A DNA stretch of 64,000 nt, taken from assembly GCA_050015055.1 (NCBI GenBank), contig JBEKCD010000015.1:17291-81290 (forward strand). Reading direction: 5' to 3'. The position numbers and the translations under genes were made by a program. Shown in pieces: positions 8,392 through 16,826 of this stretch (position 1 is the first letter of the stretch; each line of letters begins with the position of its first letter). Source of the DNA: JBEKCD01 sp050015055. Its GTDB lineage: Archaea; Thermoproteota; Bathyarchaeia; Bathyarchaeales; Bathycorpusculaceae. Below the pieces are notes generated by a model. It was not told the origin of the DNA, did not search any database, and saw only the letters and a program-made list of their open reading frames with translations.

Positions 8392-9753
8392 TTATGGCGG
8401 CGGTTTCACTTCGGGACTTGGGGGTGTATACTGTTGACCGCTGCTTGTGTCGGATCCGGAACGCCTGCTACGGGTTATGAATACCACCGCTATTGCTATG
8501 ACCGCTATAATCACCACTACTATCGCTATGGTGGAGTATGGGATGGAGAATGGTGACGACTGTGGCATCACGCTGTTTCCTGAGGAGTCGGTTTTGACTA
8601 GAAAGGCGTCGTAGCTGCCGGCGCCGTAAGAAGCTGTGAATCCGGCTAACGCGTAGCCTCCGTCGCTTGTCTGGACCAGGGAGTACGCTTCATCGTCGTC
8701 TGAGCCTCCGTAGGTTTGGCTCCACTGCATGGTTCCCGTAGATGTGGTCTTGACAAGCCAGTAGTCAATGTCACCGGCGCCGTACGATCCGGTTAGGCCT
8801 CCTAGTGCGTAGCCTCCGTCGCTGGTTTGAACTAACGCGTTTGCTATTTCGTCGTATGCTCCTCCGTAGGTTTGGCTCCACTGTGAGGTTCCAGAGGAGT
8901 CGGTGGTGACCAGCCAGAAATCGTCGTCGCCTGCTCCAGTGGAGTTGGTGTATCCGGTTAGGGCGTAGCCGGTGCTGGTCTGAATCACGCACGTGGCTTC
9001 ATCGTCTCCTGAGCCTCCGTAAGTCTGGTTCCACATCATGCTTCCGGAAGAGTTGGTCTTGACGAGCCAGAAGTCGTAGCTGCCAGCGCCGAAAGAGTTT
9101 GTGTATCCTGCTAGGGCGTAGCCTCCGTCGCTGGTTTGGATCACGCATTCGGCTTCATCGTCCCCTGTCCCACCGTAAGTCTGGTTCCACATCATATTTC
9201 CATGAGAGTCTGTCTTAACTAGCCAGAAGTCGAAGCTGCCTGCCCCGTAGGAATCAGTGAACCCAGCTAACGCGTAGCCTCCGTCGCTGGTTTGGATTAC
9301 GGAGTATGCGCCGTCTTGTGCTACTCCTCCGTAGGTTTGGCTCCACTGCGTGTTTCCGGAAGAGTCTGTTTTGACAAGCCAGGCGCCGGTTTCACCGGCA
9401 CCGTAAGAATCCGTGGTCCCGGCTACTGCGTATCCCGTGTCGTTGGTTTGAATGACTGAGTAGGCTTCATCGTCCCCTGTCCTACCGTAGGTTTGGTTCC
9501 ACTGCATGTTTCCGGAAGAGTTGGTCTTGATTAACCAGAAATCGTAGCTGCCCGCTCCGCTGGAGTTTGTGAATCCGGCTAACGCGTAGCCTCCGTCGCT
9601 TGTCTGGACTAGGGAATATGCTTCATCGTCTCCAGAACCTCCGTACGTCTGGCTCCATCCTGTCGTGGCAGCGGCGCCGAACCGTGTGCATAACGTTGTA
9701 ATGAAAATGGCGAGAAGAACAACGCCTAAAATCAATCGTATCTTACTTTTCAT
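8392..9753 (-). CDS. Secreted seven-repeat beta-propeller-like surface protein
   Basis: The protein is 453 residues: a signal peptide (about residues 1-29), then seven consecutive repeats of about 52 residues beginning TYGG and containing QTSDGGYALAG and FWLVKTDSSGN, then a membrane helix (about 410-430) and a short basic, proline-rich tail. Seven regular blades suggest a closed propeller anchored outside the cell by its C-terminal helix. Propellers of this kind usually bind ligands or polymers; no catalytic site is visible. Repeats are highly similar at DNA level, so copy number may vary between strains. The gene is monocistronic with its own promoter in the AT-rich box near 9795-9804. Confidence 0.85.
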   Translation of the reverse strand: MKSKIRLILGVVLLAIFITTLCTRFGAAATTGWSQTYGGSGDDEAYSLVQTSDGGYALAGFTNSSGAGSYDFWLIKTNSSGNMQWNQTYGRTGDDEAYSVIQTNDTGYAVAGTTDSYGAGETGAWLVKTDSSGNTQWSQTYGGVAQDGAYSVIQTSDGGYALAGFTDSYGAGSFDFWLVKTDSHGNMMWNQTYGGTGDDEAECVIQTSDGGYALAGYTNSFGAGSYDFWLVKTNSSGSMMWNQTYGGSGDDEATCVIQTSTGYALTGYTNSTGAGDDDFWLVTTDSSGTSQWSQTYGGAYDEIANALVQTSDGGYALGGLTGSYGAGDIDYWLVKTTSTGTMQWSQTYGGSDDDEAYSLVQTSDGGYALAGFTASYGAGSYDAFLVKTDSSGNSVMPQSSPFSIPYSTIAIVVVIIAVIAIAVVFITRSRRSGSDTSSGQQYTPPSPEVKPPP

Positions 9754-9794
9754 AATTTGTGCCCCGAACCATCGTCGTGATATAATCGTGATTC

Positions 9795-9804
9795 TTAAAT
9801 AGGT
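9795..9804. promoter_or_regulatory. Bidirectional TATA-like box
   Basis: TTCTTAAATAGG reads as a TATA box in both directions. On the minus strand it sits about 45 nt before ATG 9753. On the plus strand it predicts a start near 9825, just before a small ORF at 9838. Confidence 0.4.
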
Positions 9805-9837
9805 TGCGACGCCGTTTCAGAATGGTAGAATCATAAA

Positions 9838-10005
9838 ATGAGCAAGAGAAATAGCGAAGTCGGCAAATTCCTGATACTGATGATAACCATTGCTTATCTT
9901 CAAATGAAGCTCAATTTCTTACGTGTCGGGGTAAGAGTTTTTCCCAGTAGCCAAGCATTGCTGAAGAATTTGCAATCGACTCGCGACAGGTTAGGGTCGC
10001 TATAG
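9838..10005 (+). CDS. Possible 55-residue small protein
   Basis: ATG 9838 to TAG 10005. The product has a hydrophobic helix (VGKFLILMITIAYLQM) followed by a basic amphipathic tail. The TATA-like box at 9795-9804 would start transcription about 12 nt before the ATG. There is no homology I recognise. The rest of the gap to 10278 holds two GCGCGC palindromes (10129-10136 and 10157-10162) and nothing else readable. Confidence 0.3.
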   Translation: MSKRNSEVGKFLILMITIAYLQMKLNFLRVGVRVFPSSQALLKNLQSTRDRLGSL

Positions 10006-10278
10006 GTCAGTCGTTATGAACATCGAACAAAACTCAGCGAACGGTTCACGTCCCTTTACGCGCCAGTATCGTTGCAGATGACGAATTTTCACATGGAGAA
10101 CAAAATTAGCAAGGCGACAAAGACTTCAGCGCGCGCCGAAACTTTCATATTCCAACGCGCGCGGTACAAGCATTACGCTACTCCTTCAAATGATTGTAAG
10201 ATCTATCTAAGATTCACGTAATTATCGTGACAGAGCGTCTCTGCCAAATGCGTCTCTAGAGACTCACAGAACAACTAA

Positions 10279-11178
10279 TCAACTCGAAGCCCAATCCGTC
10301 AACTTCGGCTGACGCTTTGAAGTTTCCTCGAAAGAGATTCTTCGTCCTCTGAGGCGACGGAAATCTAGGAAATAGACCGTGTTATCCTCAAAGAAAAAAA
10401 GAGAACCTTTCATGCCTAGAAATCTCCCTGAAATCTTAAATTCCTTAAGTGAAATGAATGCAAAAGGTGTAGATTCAATAGACAGATTGTAGAAGCGTCT
10501 AAGATCTGTAATTCTTCCATTTTCAGTCCTACATTCGGGGTAGCAGGAATTGAGCCATTCTGAAACACTTCCAATCAACTTACCAAGTTTGGTCAAAATG
10601 AGTGGCGAATGGCTTCCTAATATTTCATTCATTTTCATTTGCAGTCTCATTGATTTTGGGACTGAAAACCTTTTGGATATCTCTGCTTCTATGATTCTTG
10701 CAAGTCTGGAATTGGCGGCAATTCCTATTTCAACACCATAATCGGCACCTTGTTCCAGCCAACGTTTCATCAATCTATCTTTGTTTGATACCCCAATCTT
10801 CAAATCATTGCCAAAGGCAGCGAGATAGATTGATGTTTCTGTGCTTGAACAAAACTCTTTAACTGTTTCACATGCCATGCATTTGCTGCCATTGCATATC
10901 ACGCATGGTAACAGAGTATCCATTGTTTTGCATGCCTTGCACTGAGTTCCGGAATCCAGAAGGGTTTGTTGAGGACAAGCAGTGTATGAATGATCTCTTT
11001 GAAGGCCATGATATCCAATGCAATACTTTTCTGGCAGAATCTTCCAATCAAGATGACTGCCCGCAAGGAGCCCGATCAACTGGTCAGAATTACTGCCAAG
11101 GGTTCTGATGATGGCTCTCGGTGTAAGTTCGTTCGAAATATCGTAGTTTACGATTATGGTCTTGCCGATGCAAGTCAT
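10279..11178 (-). CDS. DUF2797 family protein
   Basis: The 299-residue protein has the features of DUF2797. There is a CIGYHG segment near residue 53, a cysteine-rich zinc-binding-like stretch (CPQQTLL, CKACKT, CVIC, CMAC) around residues 70-105, then IYLAAFGNDLKIGVS...RWLEQGADYG, which resembles the strand-helix core of GIY-YIG nucleases. Biochemical function is unknown. It reads divergently from the radical SAM gene and the two share a short promoter region. Confidence 0.8.
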   Translation of the reverse strand: MTCIGKTIIVNYDISNELTPRAIIRTLGSNSDQLIGLLAGSHLDWKILPEKYCIGYHGLQRDHSYTACPQQTLLDSGTQCKACKTMDTLLPCVICNGSKCMACETVKEFCSSTETSIYLAAFGNDLKIGVSNKDRLMKRWLEQGADYGVEIGIAANSRLARIIEAEISKRFSVPKSMRLQMKMNEILGSHSPLILTKLGKLIGSVSEWLNSCYPECRTENGRITDLRRFYNLSIESTPFAFISLKEFKISGRFLGMKGSLFFFEDNTVYFLDFRRLRGRRISFEETSKRQPKLTDWASS

Positions 11179-11248
11179 GTTTTTGGTCTCTTCGCTTCAT
11201 TTATATAATTTGCTAGATAAGAGTTTAATGACTTCAGGAAGTTTTCTC

Positions 11249-12838
11249 ATGATGAACATAGTTCTGGTGGACATGGGCAGTCCTAGGGACGAATTAAATG
11301 AACCATTGGGTATTGAAGTATTGGGCGCAACCTTGCGCCATTATTTCTCGCCGCTCGTGAAAGTCCGTCTGGAGTACTTGCAGCTGAGCGGCGGGGTTCT
11401 ACCGCAACCTAGCATACTTCTGGGTTCCTCTTTGATCGGGATATCTGCAAGTCTTTATTCGTTAAAAAGGACAAAAGCAATTCTGGATTTGATATATTCG
11501 GCTAAATATCCTGATGGCGAAGGACCCTTAGTTTTGTTAGGGAACCTCCTAGGCACATTTGCTTACAGGGAGATTCTGGACGATTACAGGGACATCGTTT
11601 GTGTGCGTGGAGAAGGAGAGGATGCCATTGTTAAAATAGTCAAGACTCTGATGGATCTGCCTTCACGGAACGCCCGAGAGATAAAGGAAGTGCTGTGCGA
11701 ATCAGATGTTCCTAATCTAGCCCTAATGAGTAGAGGTGATATAAAGGAAACCACCCGAAAGGTTGTAAACTTGGAAAAAACCGTCAAACCATCCCGGGAT
11801 TTTCTTCCGTTAATTATTAAAAGACGAGGCATTGTACGGGTTGAGGCCAGCAGAGGATGTCCTTGGGGACATTGCAGTTTTTGTGCCATCTCAGCCAAAT
11901 ATGGAGTCGCAGCATGGAGACCCTTCCAGATCAGTAGAGTACTAGAGGAATTAGAAGAACTCTCTCGTGCAGGGGCAAGAAGCCCATACTACACTGATGA
12001 AGATTTTGTAGGTTCTGACCCTAAGAGGGCCTTGGAGATTGCTGATAGGATAATATCTGCAAAGGAAGAGGGCAGAATAGACGACAAACTGAATTTCTAT
12101 ATTAACTTGCCTACCAGTGGAATTGTTGGTGACAAAACCATATCTGCCGAAAGCTGTGTTGCATTGCTTAAAAGATTGAAAGAAGCAGGTCTTAGGGAAG
12201 TATTCGTGGGAATTGAGTCTGGCGCCAGAAGTCAAATCAGCAGGTATAGGAAGAGAGAGACAGCTGAAAAGAACATTGAAGCAGTTTCAATCTTGAGGGA
12301 ATTGAATCTTGAGATTGACGTTGGGTTCATCATGTTTGACCCCGAGATGACATTCAGAGATTTGAAGGAGAATTTGGAATTTATCCGAAATACTGATCTG
12401 ATAGATCATGATGCGCGTGACATGAAGAAAGTCAGAGTCGAGCCTGGCACAAAGTTAGAAGAAATGCTGAAGGTCAAGAAGATAATTGGTCCGAAGTTTG
12501 ACGTGAACAGTTTGTCTTATTCATATGTGTTCCTTGACCCTCTAGTGCAGAAAGTATTCGATGCGTATCAAGAATGGGAAAAGGGCGCATTAGACGTTGT
12601 CTACACTATTCAGGGAAGATGTAGAGGTGAAGCCTCATCTGAAAAGGAGAGATCCCGACTCAAGAAGTTTCTAGGTAGATTCCGCAGACTTGACTTCGAA
12701 TTCTTGGAAGCGTGTATCAGAATAGCCGAGGAGTCATCTGGGGATCTTGATGAAATAGAGGCAGGAAAGAAAAAGCTTCAGAACGCAAGAAGTAAGCTGT
12801 TGCAGGAAGTGCCGAAATATCTATACTCAGCTCAATAA
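11249..12838 (+). CDS. Radical SAM protein with B12-binding-like N-terminal domain
   Basis: Starting at ATG 11249 the protein is 529 residues. The first 190 residues resemble the Rossmann-like cobalamin-binding domain found before many radical SAM enzymes (MNIVLVDMGSPRDELNEPLG... and VLLGNLLGTF...VCVRGEGEDAI). The cluster motif is RGCPWGHCSFC near residue 203, a CX4CX2C variant with one extra residue between the first two cysteines. Downstream EVFVGIESGARSQISRYRK matches the core of the radical SAM barrel. Such enzymes methylate or rearrange unactivated carbons; the substrate is not predictable. The RNase HII-like gene follows after 30 bp, probably in the same operon. Confidence 0.82.
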   Translation: MMNIVLVDMGSPRDELNEPLGIEVLGATLRHYFSPLVKVRLEYLQLSGGVLPQPSILLGSSLIGISASLYSLKRTKAILDLIYSAKYPDGEGPLVLLGNLLGTFAYREILDDYRDIVCVRGEGEDAIVKIVKTLMDLPSRNAREIKEVLCESDVPNLALMSRGDIKETTRKVVNLEKTVKPSRDFLPLIIKRRGIVRVEASRGCPWGHCSFCAISAKYGVAAWRPFQISRVLEELEELSRAGARSPYYTDEDFVGSDPKRALEIADRIISAKEEGRIDDKLNFYINLPTSGIVGDKTISAESCVALLKRLKEAGLREVFVGIESGARSQISRYRKRETAEKNIEAVSILRELNLEIDVGFIMFDPEMTFRDLKENLEFIRNTDLIDHDARDMKKVRVEPGTKLEEMLKVKKIIGPKFDVNSLSYSYVFLDPLVQKVFDAYQEWEKGALDVVYTIQGRCRGEASSEKERSRLKKFLGRFRRLDFEFLEACIRIAEESSGDLDEIEAGKKKLQNARSKLLQEVPKYLYSAQ

Positions 12839-12868
12839 CTATAACCGCAATGTCAGTGCTCTGAGATT

Positions 12869-13576
12869 ATGATAAACAAAAGACAATCACTAATTGGAGT
12901 TGACGAGGCGGGTCTTGGTCCAGTATTCGGCCCTTTGGTAGTCGCCGGAGTGCGTGTCAAAGCAATGCATTTGAATCTTCTACGAGAACTCGGTGTCAAA
13001 GATAGCAAGCTCTTCGGTGGCTGTAAACGAAGCAGGTGGAGACGCGAACTGGTGTGGCAAAAGGCCAAACAATTTGTTGAGAAGTTTGAGATCAGGGTTT
13101 TTCCTGCAGGTCAAATTGACAGTGCTTATCTGCAGGGAATTACCATGTATGATTTGGAAATTCATGGCGTAGCGGAAATTCTGAACGAGCTAGATTGGCA
13201 AACAACTGAAGCTATATATCTGCATCAACTTGGACAAACGAGCAGAAATAAGGTCCTGCAAAAGTTGCATAAGCATGATTATCACTTTTTCTCAGAGAGT
13301 TTCAACTTAAAAACAGTATATGAAAAGTATGCAGACATCAAATATACACATGTCGGTTTGGCTTCCATCGTGGCAAAAGTGACTAGAGACACCTTAGTCG
13401 GTCTTATTTGCGATGAGATTGGGGAAGAATATGTTTCTGGCTATGCTAATCGTAACACTGCGGTCTTCCTTGGAAAATATTTCGAGCGATGTCATACTCT
13501 CCCACCTCATACTAGAAGAACGCGCAATTGGCAGCCTTTGAATGAACTTGTTGCCAAAGAAGGAAGAAGATGCTGA
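12869..13576 (+). CDS. Atypical RNase HII-like protein
   Basis: The 235-residue protein starts LIGVDEAGLGPVFGPLVVAG, close to the RNase HII opening GiDEAGrGPviGPlVvA, and has GVKDSK and ASIVAKVTRD where RNase HII has them. Expected activity is cleavage of the RNA strand of RNA-DNA hybrids. Two departures matter: the Arg of DEAGRG is Leu, and the usual VDG aspartate motif in mid-protein is not apparent (the corresponding strand reads AIYLHQLG). It may therefore be a diverged or repurposed paralogue, not the housekeeping enzyme. It follows the radical SAM gene closely. Confidence 0.7.
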   Translation: MINKRQSLIGVDEAGLGPVFGPLVVAGVRVKAMHLNLLRELGVKDSKLFGGCKRSRWRRELVWQKAKQFVEKFEIRVFPAGQIDSAYLQGITMYDLEIHGVAEILNELDWQTTEAIYLHQLGQTSRNKVLQKLHKHDYHFFSESFNLKTVYEKYADIKYTHVGLASIVAKVTRDTLVGLICDEIGEEYVSGYANRNTAVFLGKYFERCHTLPPHTRRTRNWQPLNELVAKEGRRC

Positions 13577-13988
13577 GCAACCTATCCTAAACTCATGTGG
13601 ATCGTGTAAACTCCATCCAAAGCCGCAAATGACAGAAGACTAGAACTACTTAGTGTCTGTCTCGGTCTTCAATAAGGAATCTTTTAAGGAGCAGGCAGAA
13701 AGCTACTATACCAGCATAAAGACATCTGTTGGCAGAATTGCTTACTGCAATGACGGCGTTTTTCTATCCGACAAGGGGCGCGCGCACTGTTGAACAACGG
13801 GTTCTCGACAAAAGACTATAAGCTTCTTCGCAAAGGGGCTTTCAAGTTTAATTGGAGTTCTTGTCATTGTCATTATGTGTCTGGCAGTGACAAGATTGCA
13901 TATTAGGGCCGGGCATGCTGCTACTGGCTGACGCCAAGACTTTGGATGTTCCAATGCATCAAGAAAAGAGACGTATTCATGAACGCTA
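13577..13988. other. 412-bp convergent gap with a possible TAG-interrupted short ORF
   Basis: ATG at about 13630 reads four codons, TAG, then about 50 more codons (NYLVSVSVFNKESFKEQ... ending AYCNDGVFLSDKGRAHC) to TGA. The composition looks protein-like but nothing identifies it. GCGCGCGC lies at 13778-13785. Confidence 0.3.
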
Positions 13989-15281
13989 CTAGAAGCAACT
14001 TTCGACCTTGAAAATACTTTCGGATGCTTCTTTGGTTTCTTTTACATTTTTCTCTGGGCAAAACACGTAGAGTGTTCGAACAGGGGCTAACGAAGCTGAA
14101 ATAGGAGATTCTTCATCAAAGGAGAAGAATGACCCGTTTTTTCTCAGTACATAGATGGGTTTTTCTCTCTCCCCAAGTGTTTCCTCAAAACGCTCGTAGA
14201 GCTTAATCTTGACACTTTGAACGTGAACTATGATATAGGCAGGATCCACACCCACTTCTTCTGCAATCTTTTTTTCAACAGTCGCAATCTGTTTCCTGTT
14301 CATCTCTCCTATCCTTTTCCTAATTATTGGGTTTTCGACACCTTCCTTTGTAAGGTGGGCAACGAGGGCTCTCTTCAACAGTTTTCGACAACGAATGTCT
14401 TGGAGAAGATCTTTTGCAGGTCCTACAGAATGTTCCATTATTTGATGTTGAATGGAGAAGTCGTCGAGCGATTTGAAGTTTCCAATAAATTGAACGGGGT
14501 CGCTTTCGGCTTTCAAATTCTCTTTGCACAGCGAACCATCCTCAAATGCTAATTTTGTTGCTCTCAGAAACATGTCATCCGCAATCAACCTAGTGTGATG
14601 CTCATAAACCTGCATATGCATTGCATACCTAGCAAGCCGGTAGCTTTCCAAAGCATCTTTTCCTTTCTCTTGCACAGCCAAATACTCTCTTCCATCCTCC
14701 GAGATTCTGCACATAGTTCTGATTACGCGTTCTATGTCGAAAAGACCATACGTTACGCCAGTATGGTAGGAATCGCGTCTCAGATAATCCAACTTGTCGA
14801 CATCTAGACTGCTAGAAACAATATCAGAATCAAGCGATTCACTGTCCAAAACGCTCAGAACTTCTTCTTTGGAGTCGTCAAGAATCTTTCCAATTTCAGG
14901 ATCGAATCGTACTATCAGTTTTGTTATGTCCTCGTGAGAGAATTTCTCCCCATTAACCCACCTCATTGGTTCCTCCCAAATGTGTGAAAAGGGTCCTTGA
15001 CCAGTATCATGAAGTAATGCAGCAGTCCTGATGGCTTCCTTACGCCGTGGTGGTATTTTTAGCTGATCACAAACGCGACCAGCAAGATAGAGCGTCCCCA
15101 GAGAATGTTCAAGTCTGGTATGTACTGCGCTAGGATAAACGATGTAGGTGTGGGCAAGCTGTTTTACTCTTGACAGTCTTTGAACTGCAACAGTATCTAG
15201 GAGAGCGTCTTCTTTCTTGCTTATTCCAACAAAGCCGTATAAGGGACACCGGATAAGCTTTGACTCAAAGTCTAACGGCAA
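13989..15281 (-). CDS. HD superfamily phosphohydrolase
   Basis: The 430-residue protein has the HD signature: HTRLEHSLGTLYLAG (first metal-binding His) near residue 54, AALLHDTGQGPFSH (HD pair) near residue 88, and DVDKLDYLRRDSYHTG near residue 160. It belongs with YwfO/SAMHD1-like hydrolases, which act on (deoxy)nucleoside triphosphates or similar phosphoesters. The upstream YwgA-like gene ends 15 bp before its ATG. The same gene pair is known in Firmicutes (ywfO-ywgA), supporting a functional link. A second, distinct HD protein of the same family lies at 18430. Confidence 0.9.
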   Translation of the reverse strand: MPLDFESKLIRCPLYGFVGISKKEDALLDTVAVQRLSRVKQLAHTYIVYPSAVHTRLEHSLGTLYLAGRVCDQLKIPPRRKEAIRTAALLHDTGQGPFSHIWEEPMRWVNGEKFSHEDITKLIVRFDPEIGKILDDSKEEVLSVLDSESLDSDIVSSSLDVDKLDYLRRDSYHTGVTYGLFDIERVIRTMCRISEDGREYLAVQEKGKDALESYRLARYAMHMQVYEHHTRLIADDMFLRATKLAFEDGSLCKENLKAESDPVQFIGNFKSLDDFSIQHQIMEHSVGPAKDLLQDIRCRKLLKRALVAHLTKEGVENPIIRKRIGEMNRKQIATVEKKIAEEVGVDPAYIIVHVQSVKIKLYERFEETLGEREKPIYVLRKNGSFFSFDEESPISASLAPVRTLYVFCPEKNVKETKEASESIFKVESCF

Positions 15282-15296
15282 AAAACATCCTTCTAG

Positions 15297-15851
15297 TTAT
15301 TTTTCAACTCTTTGAACATTAGTTTCGATTAGCTTAAGCGACGTCAACAGTTTGACTCCTGCCTGTACTTGATCTTCCTGAAGTTCCCAACCGAACGATT
15401 TGCTTGCTTTTATAGCCTCATCGTAAGTCATCGCCCTATCATTCTGCTTCAGCACAAAATGCACTTTCGCCGCCCAAGAAAGAGACAGGAAATTGCAGTG
15501 CACTATCTGGCTGCACTTTCTAACTACTCGTCTAATAATGAAATATTCACTTGGGAATCTCCTTTGTATTCTCACGGCAAACGACTGGCCGTCCCCAGTC
15601 AGATTATAATTGTACATTGTCCTGTTTCGAACAGTTTGACGGGCTCTTTCCACAACAAAGTCGAGTTCGACAAGAGTCTGCAATTGAGACGCAACCAATG
15701 CGCTATAGGGACCGTAGAGATCGGCATAGTAGCCTGCATCCATTTTCATACTGACCGAAGCAAGGTAGCCCAGTTTTTGAATTGCCGTTCTGCCATCTAT
15801 GCCCTCAGGACAAATACTCAGCAGCGCTAAAAGGAGTTCTGAAATTTCCAT
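15297..15851 (-). CDS. YwgA-like protein paired with HD hydrolase
   Basis: The 184-residue protein has a winged-helix-like N-terminus (TAIQKLGYLAS) and YGPYSALVASQLQTLVELDFV, a pattern shared by YwgA and Panacea/SocA-like proteins. It has no catalytic motif. As the first gene of the operon with the HD hydrolase it could be a regulator or antitoxin-like partner. The promoter is probably the AT-rich box at 15884-15893 read on the minus strand, about 37 nt before ATG 15851. Confidence 0.65.
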   Translation of the reverse strand: MEISELLLALLSICPEGIDGRTAIQKLGYLASVSMKMDAGYYADLYGPYSALVASQLQTLVELDFVVERARQTVRNRTMYNYNLTGDGQSFAVRIQRRFPSEYFIIRRVVRKCSQIVHCNFLSLSWAAKVHFVLKQNDRAMTYDEAIKASKSFGWELQEDQVQAGVKLLTSLKLIETNVQRVEK

Positions 15852-15883
15852 TCTTTCTCCCTCTCTTTGTTTTACTGCAATTA

Positions 15884-15893
15884 CTATTTAATC
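15884..15893. promoter_or_regulatory. Bidirectional TATA-like box
   Basis: CTATTTAATC, or GATTAAATAG on the minus strand, lies 26 nt before ATG 15914 on the plus strand and about 37 nt before ATG 15851 on the minus strand. Confidence 0.4.
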
Positions 15894-15913
15894 TTGTGTC
15901 ATCTGAACTGCCA

Positions 15914-16021
15914 ATGAGACGAGGAAAAGCGCAGGAACTTGTCATAACCTTGTGCTTACTCATGCTGATATCATCAACAACACTTTGTCTCAAGTATTTT
16001 TCTCTCAGTGAGCCCAGTTGA
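15914..16021 (+). CDS. Possible 35-residue membrane peptide
   Basis: The product has a basic start, a hydrophobic helix (ELVITLCLLMLISSTTLCL) and a short tail. The ATG coincides with the predicted transcription start of the bidirectional box, which would make it leaderless. No homology is recognised, so it may be chance. Confidence 0.25.
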   Translation: MRRGKAQELVITLCLLMLISSTTLCLKYFSLSEPS

Positions 16022-16214
16022 AAAACGTTCCTAGGCGTAACGAAGCAAAGGAAAAGAATAGTCACTTCTTTTTGTCGTATTGGGCTAGGGAGCTATTTGG
16101 GATGTGGAACAATGCTGAGAAGAGACATAAAGCTCATCGATCTTCCTTGCAAGGAGTTTCCTAACTCCCTCGTCTTTCATCAGTATGTCCCATTATTTGG
16201 TCTGCTTTCGCTCT

Positions 16215-16651
16215 TTAATCTTCTAGTCTTATCGCAGTCTTCATGTTGAGTATCATATCACAACTGGAGCAAAACTGAGTTTCAGGGGGCTACTTTTTGT
16301 TTGCATCTCGGACATATGGCTGATGTGAACTCTATTCTTGTTTTAGCCTCCTCTTGTTTTGTGTCAATCCGTGTGCTTTGAGAAGTGCATTGTCTACATC
16401 CCTGCCAGAGAGGTGGACATAAACAGAAGGCATGTCCGATCCCTGGACCTGGCCGAGTAGCTCTTTCAACTGGACTTCTGTAAGGATAGAGGCCAGTTCT
16501 GTCGCCCTAGTATGTCTGAGAAGATGCGTGTACAGTCTCTTGTTTAGTCCTGTTTGTTTTCCTCGCACACAACATGCTCCAACAGGAGGCGCTCGATGGT
16601 TCATTTGAAAATCCTGTCATATTCGTAGATGTCTCTCCGATTCGCGGGCAT
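16215..16651 (-). pseudogene. Decayed tyrosine recombinase (integrase) beside tRNA-Glu
   Basis: Three pieces read consecutively on the minus strand. At the 5' end (ATG 16651) a short frame encodes MPANRRDIYEYDRIFK and stops. A second frame (16604 to 16332) encodes the C-terminal catalytic region, with HLLRHTRATELAS (HxxR box) and SVYVHLSGRDVD (catalytic Tyr). After a +1 shift near 16350 the frame continues EEAKTRIEFTSAICPRCKQK, and after another shift near 16282 it continues ETQFCSSCDMIL, completing a CPRC...CSSC zinc ribbon and ending at TAA 16215. About 200 residues of the N-terminal and core domains are missing. This is the scar of an integrated element at the adjacent tRNA. Confidence 0.8.
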
Positions 16652-16699
16652 CGGGCTTGTACCCCTAGAAAAATACGCGAGAGAACCGAACTAGAAGTT

Positions 16700-16777
16700 T
16701 GGTGCTCCGGCCGGGATTTGGACCCGGGTCTCCGGCTCGAAAGGCCGGAATACTTAACCGAGCTATACTACCGGAGC
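16700..16777 (-). tRNA. tRNA-Glu (UUC)
   Basis: The minus strand reads GCTCCGG for the acceptor 5' half and CCGGAGC-A for the 3' half (7 bp). The anticodon stem is CCGGC/GCCGG with loop CTTTCGA, anticodon UUC. The T-arm is CCCGG-GTCCAAAT-CCCGG-like. The terminal CCA is encoded (16702-16700). Without CCA the mature gene is 16703-16777. No intron is apparent. The tRNA is on the same strand as the decayed integrase, which lies just 3' of it. Confidence 0.95.
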
Positions 16778-16826
16778 CCTGCCGCCTGGAGGCATCAAGC
16801 TGAGTAGGTCTTCGTTCGAATAAACC

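Noticed and set aside
16332..16604. Intact short integrase
   Set aside because: The HxxR and Tyr boxes are present, but the N-terminal and core regions are missing and flanking frames continue the same protein.
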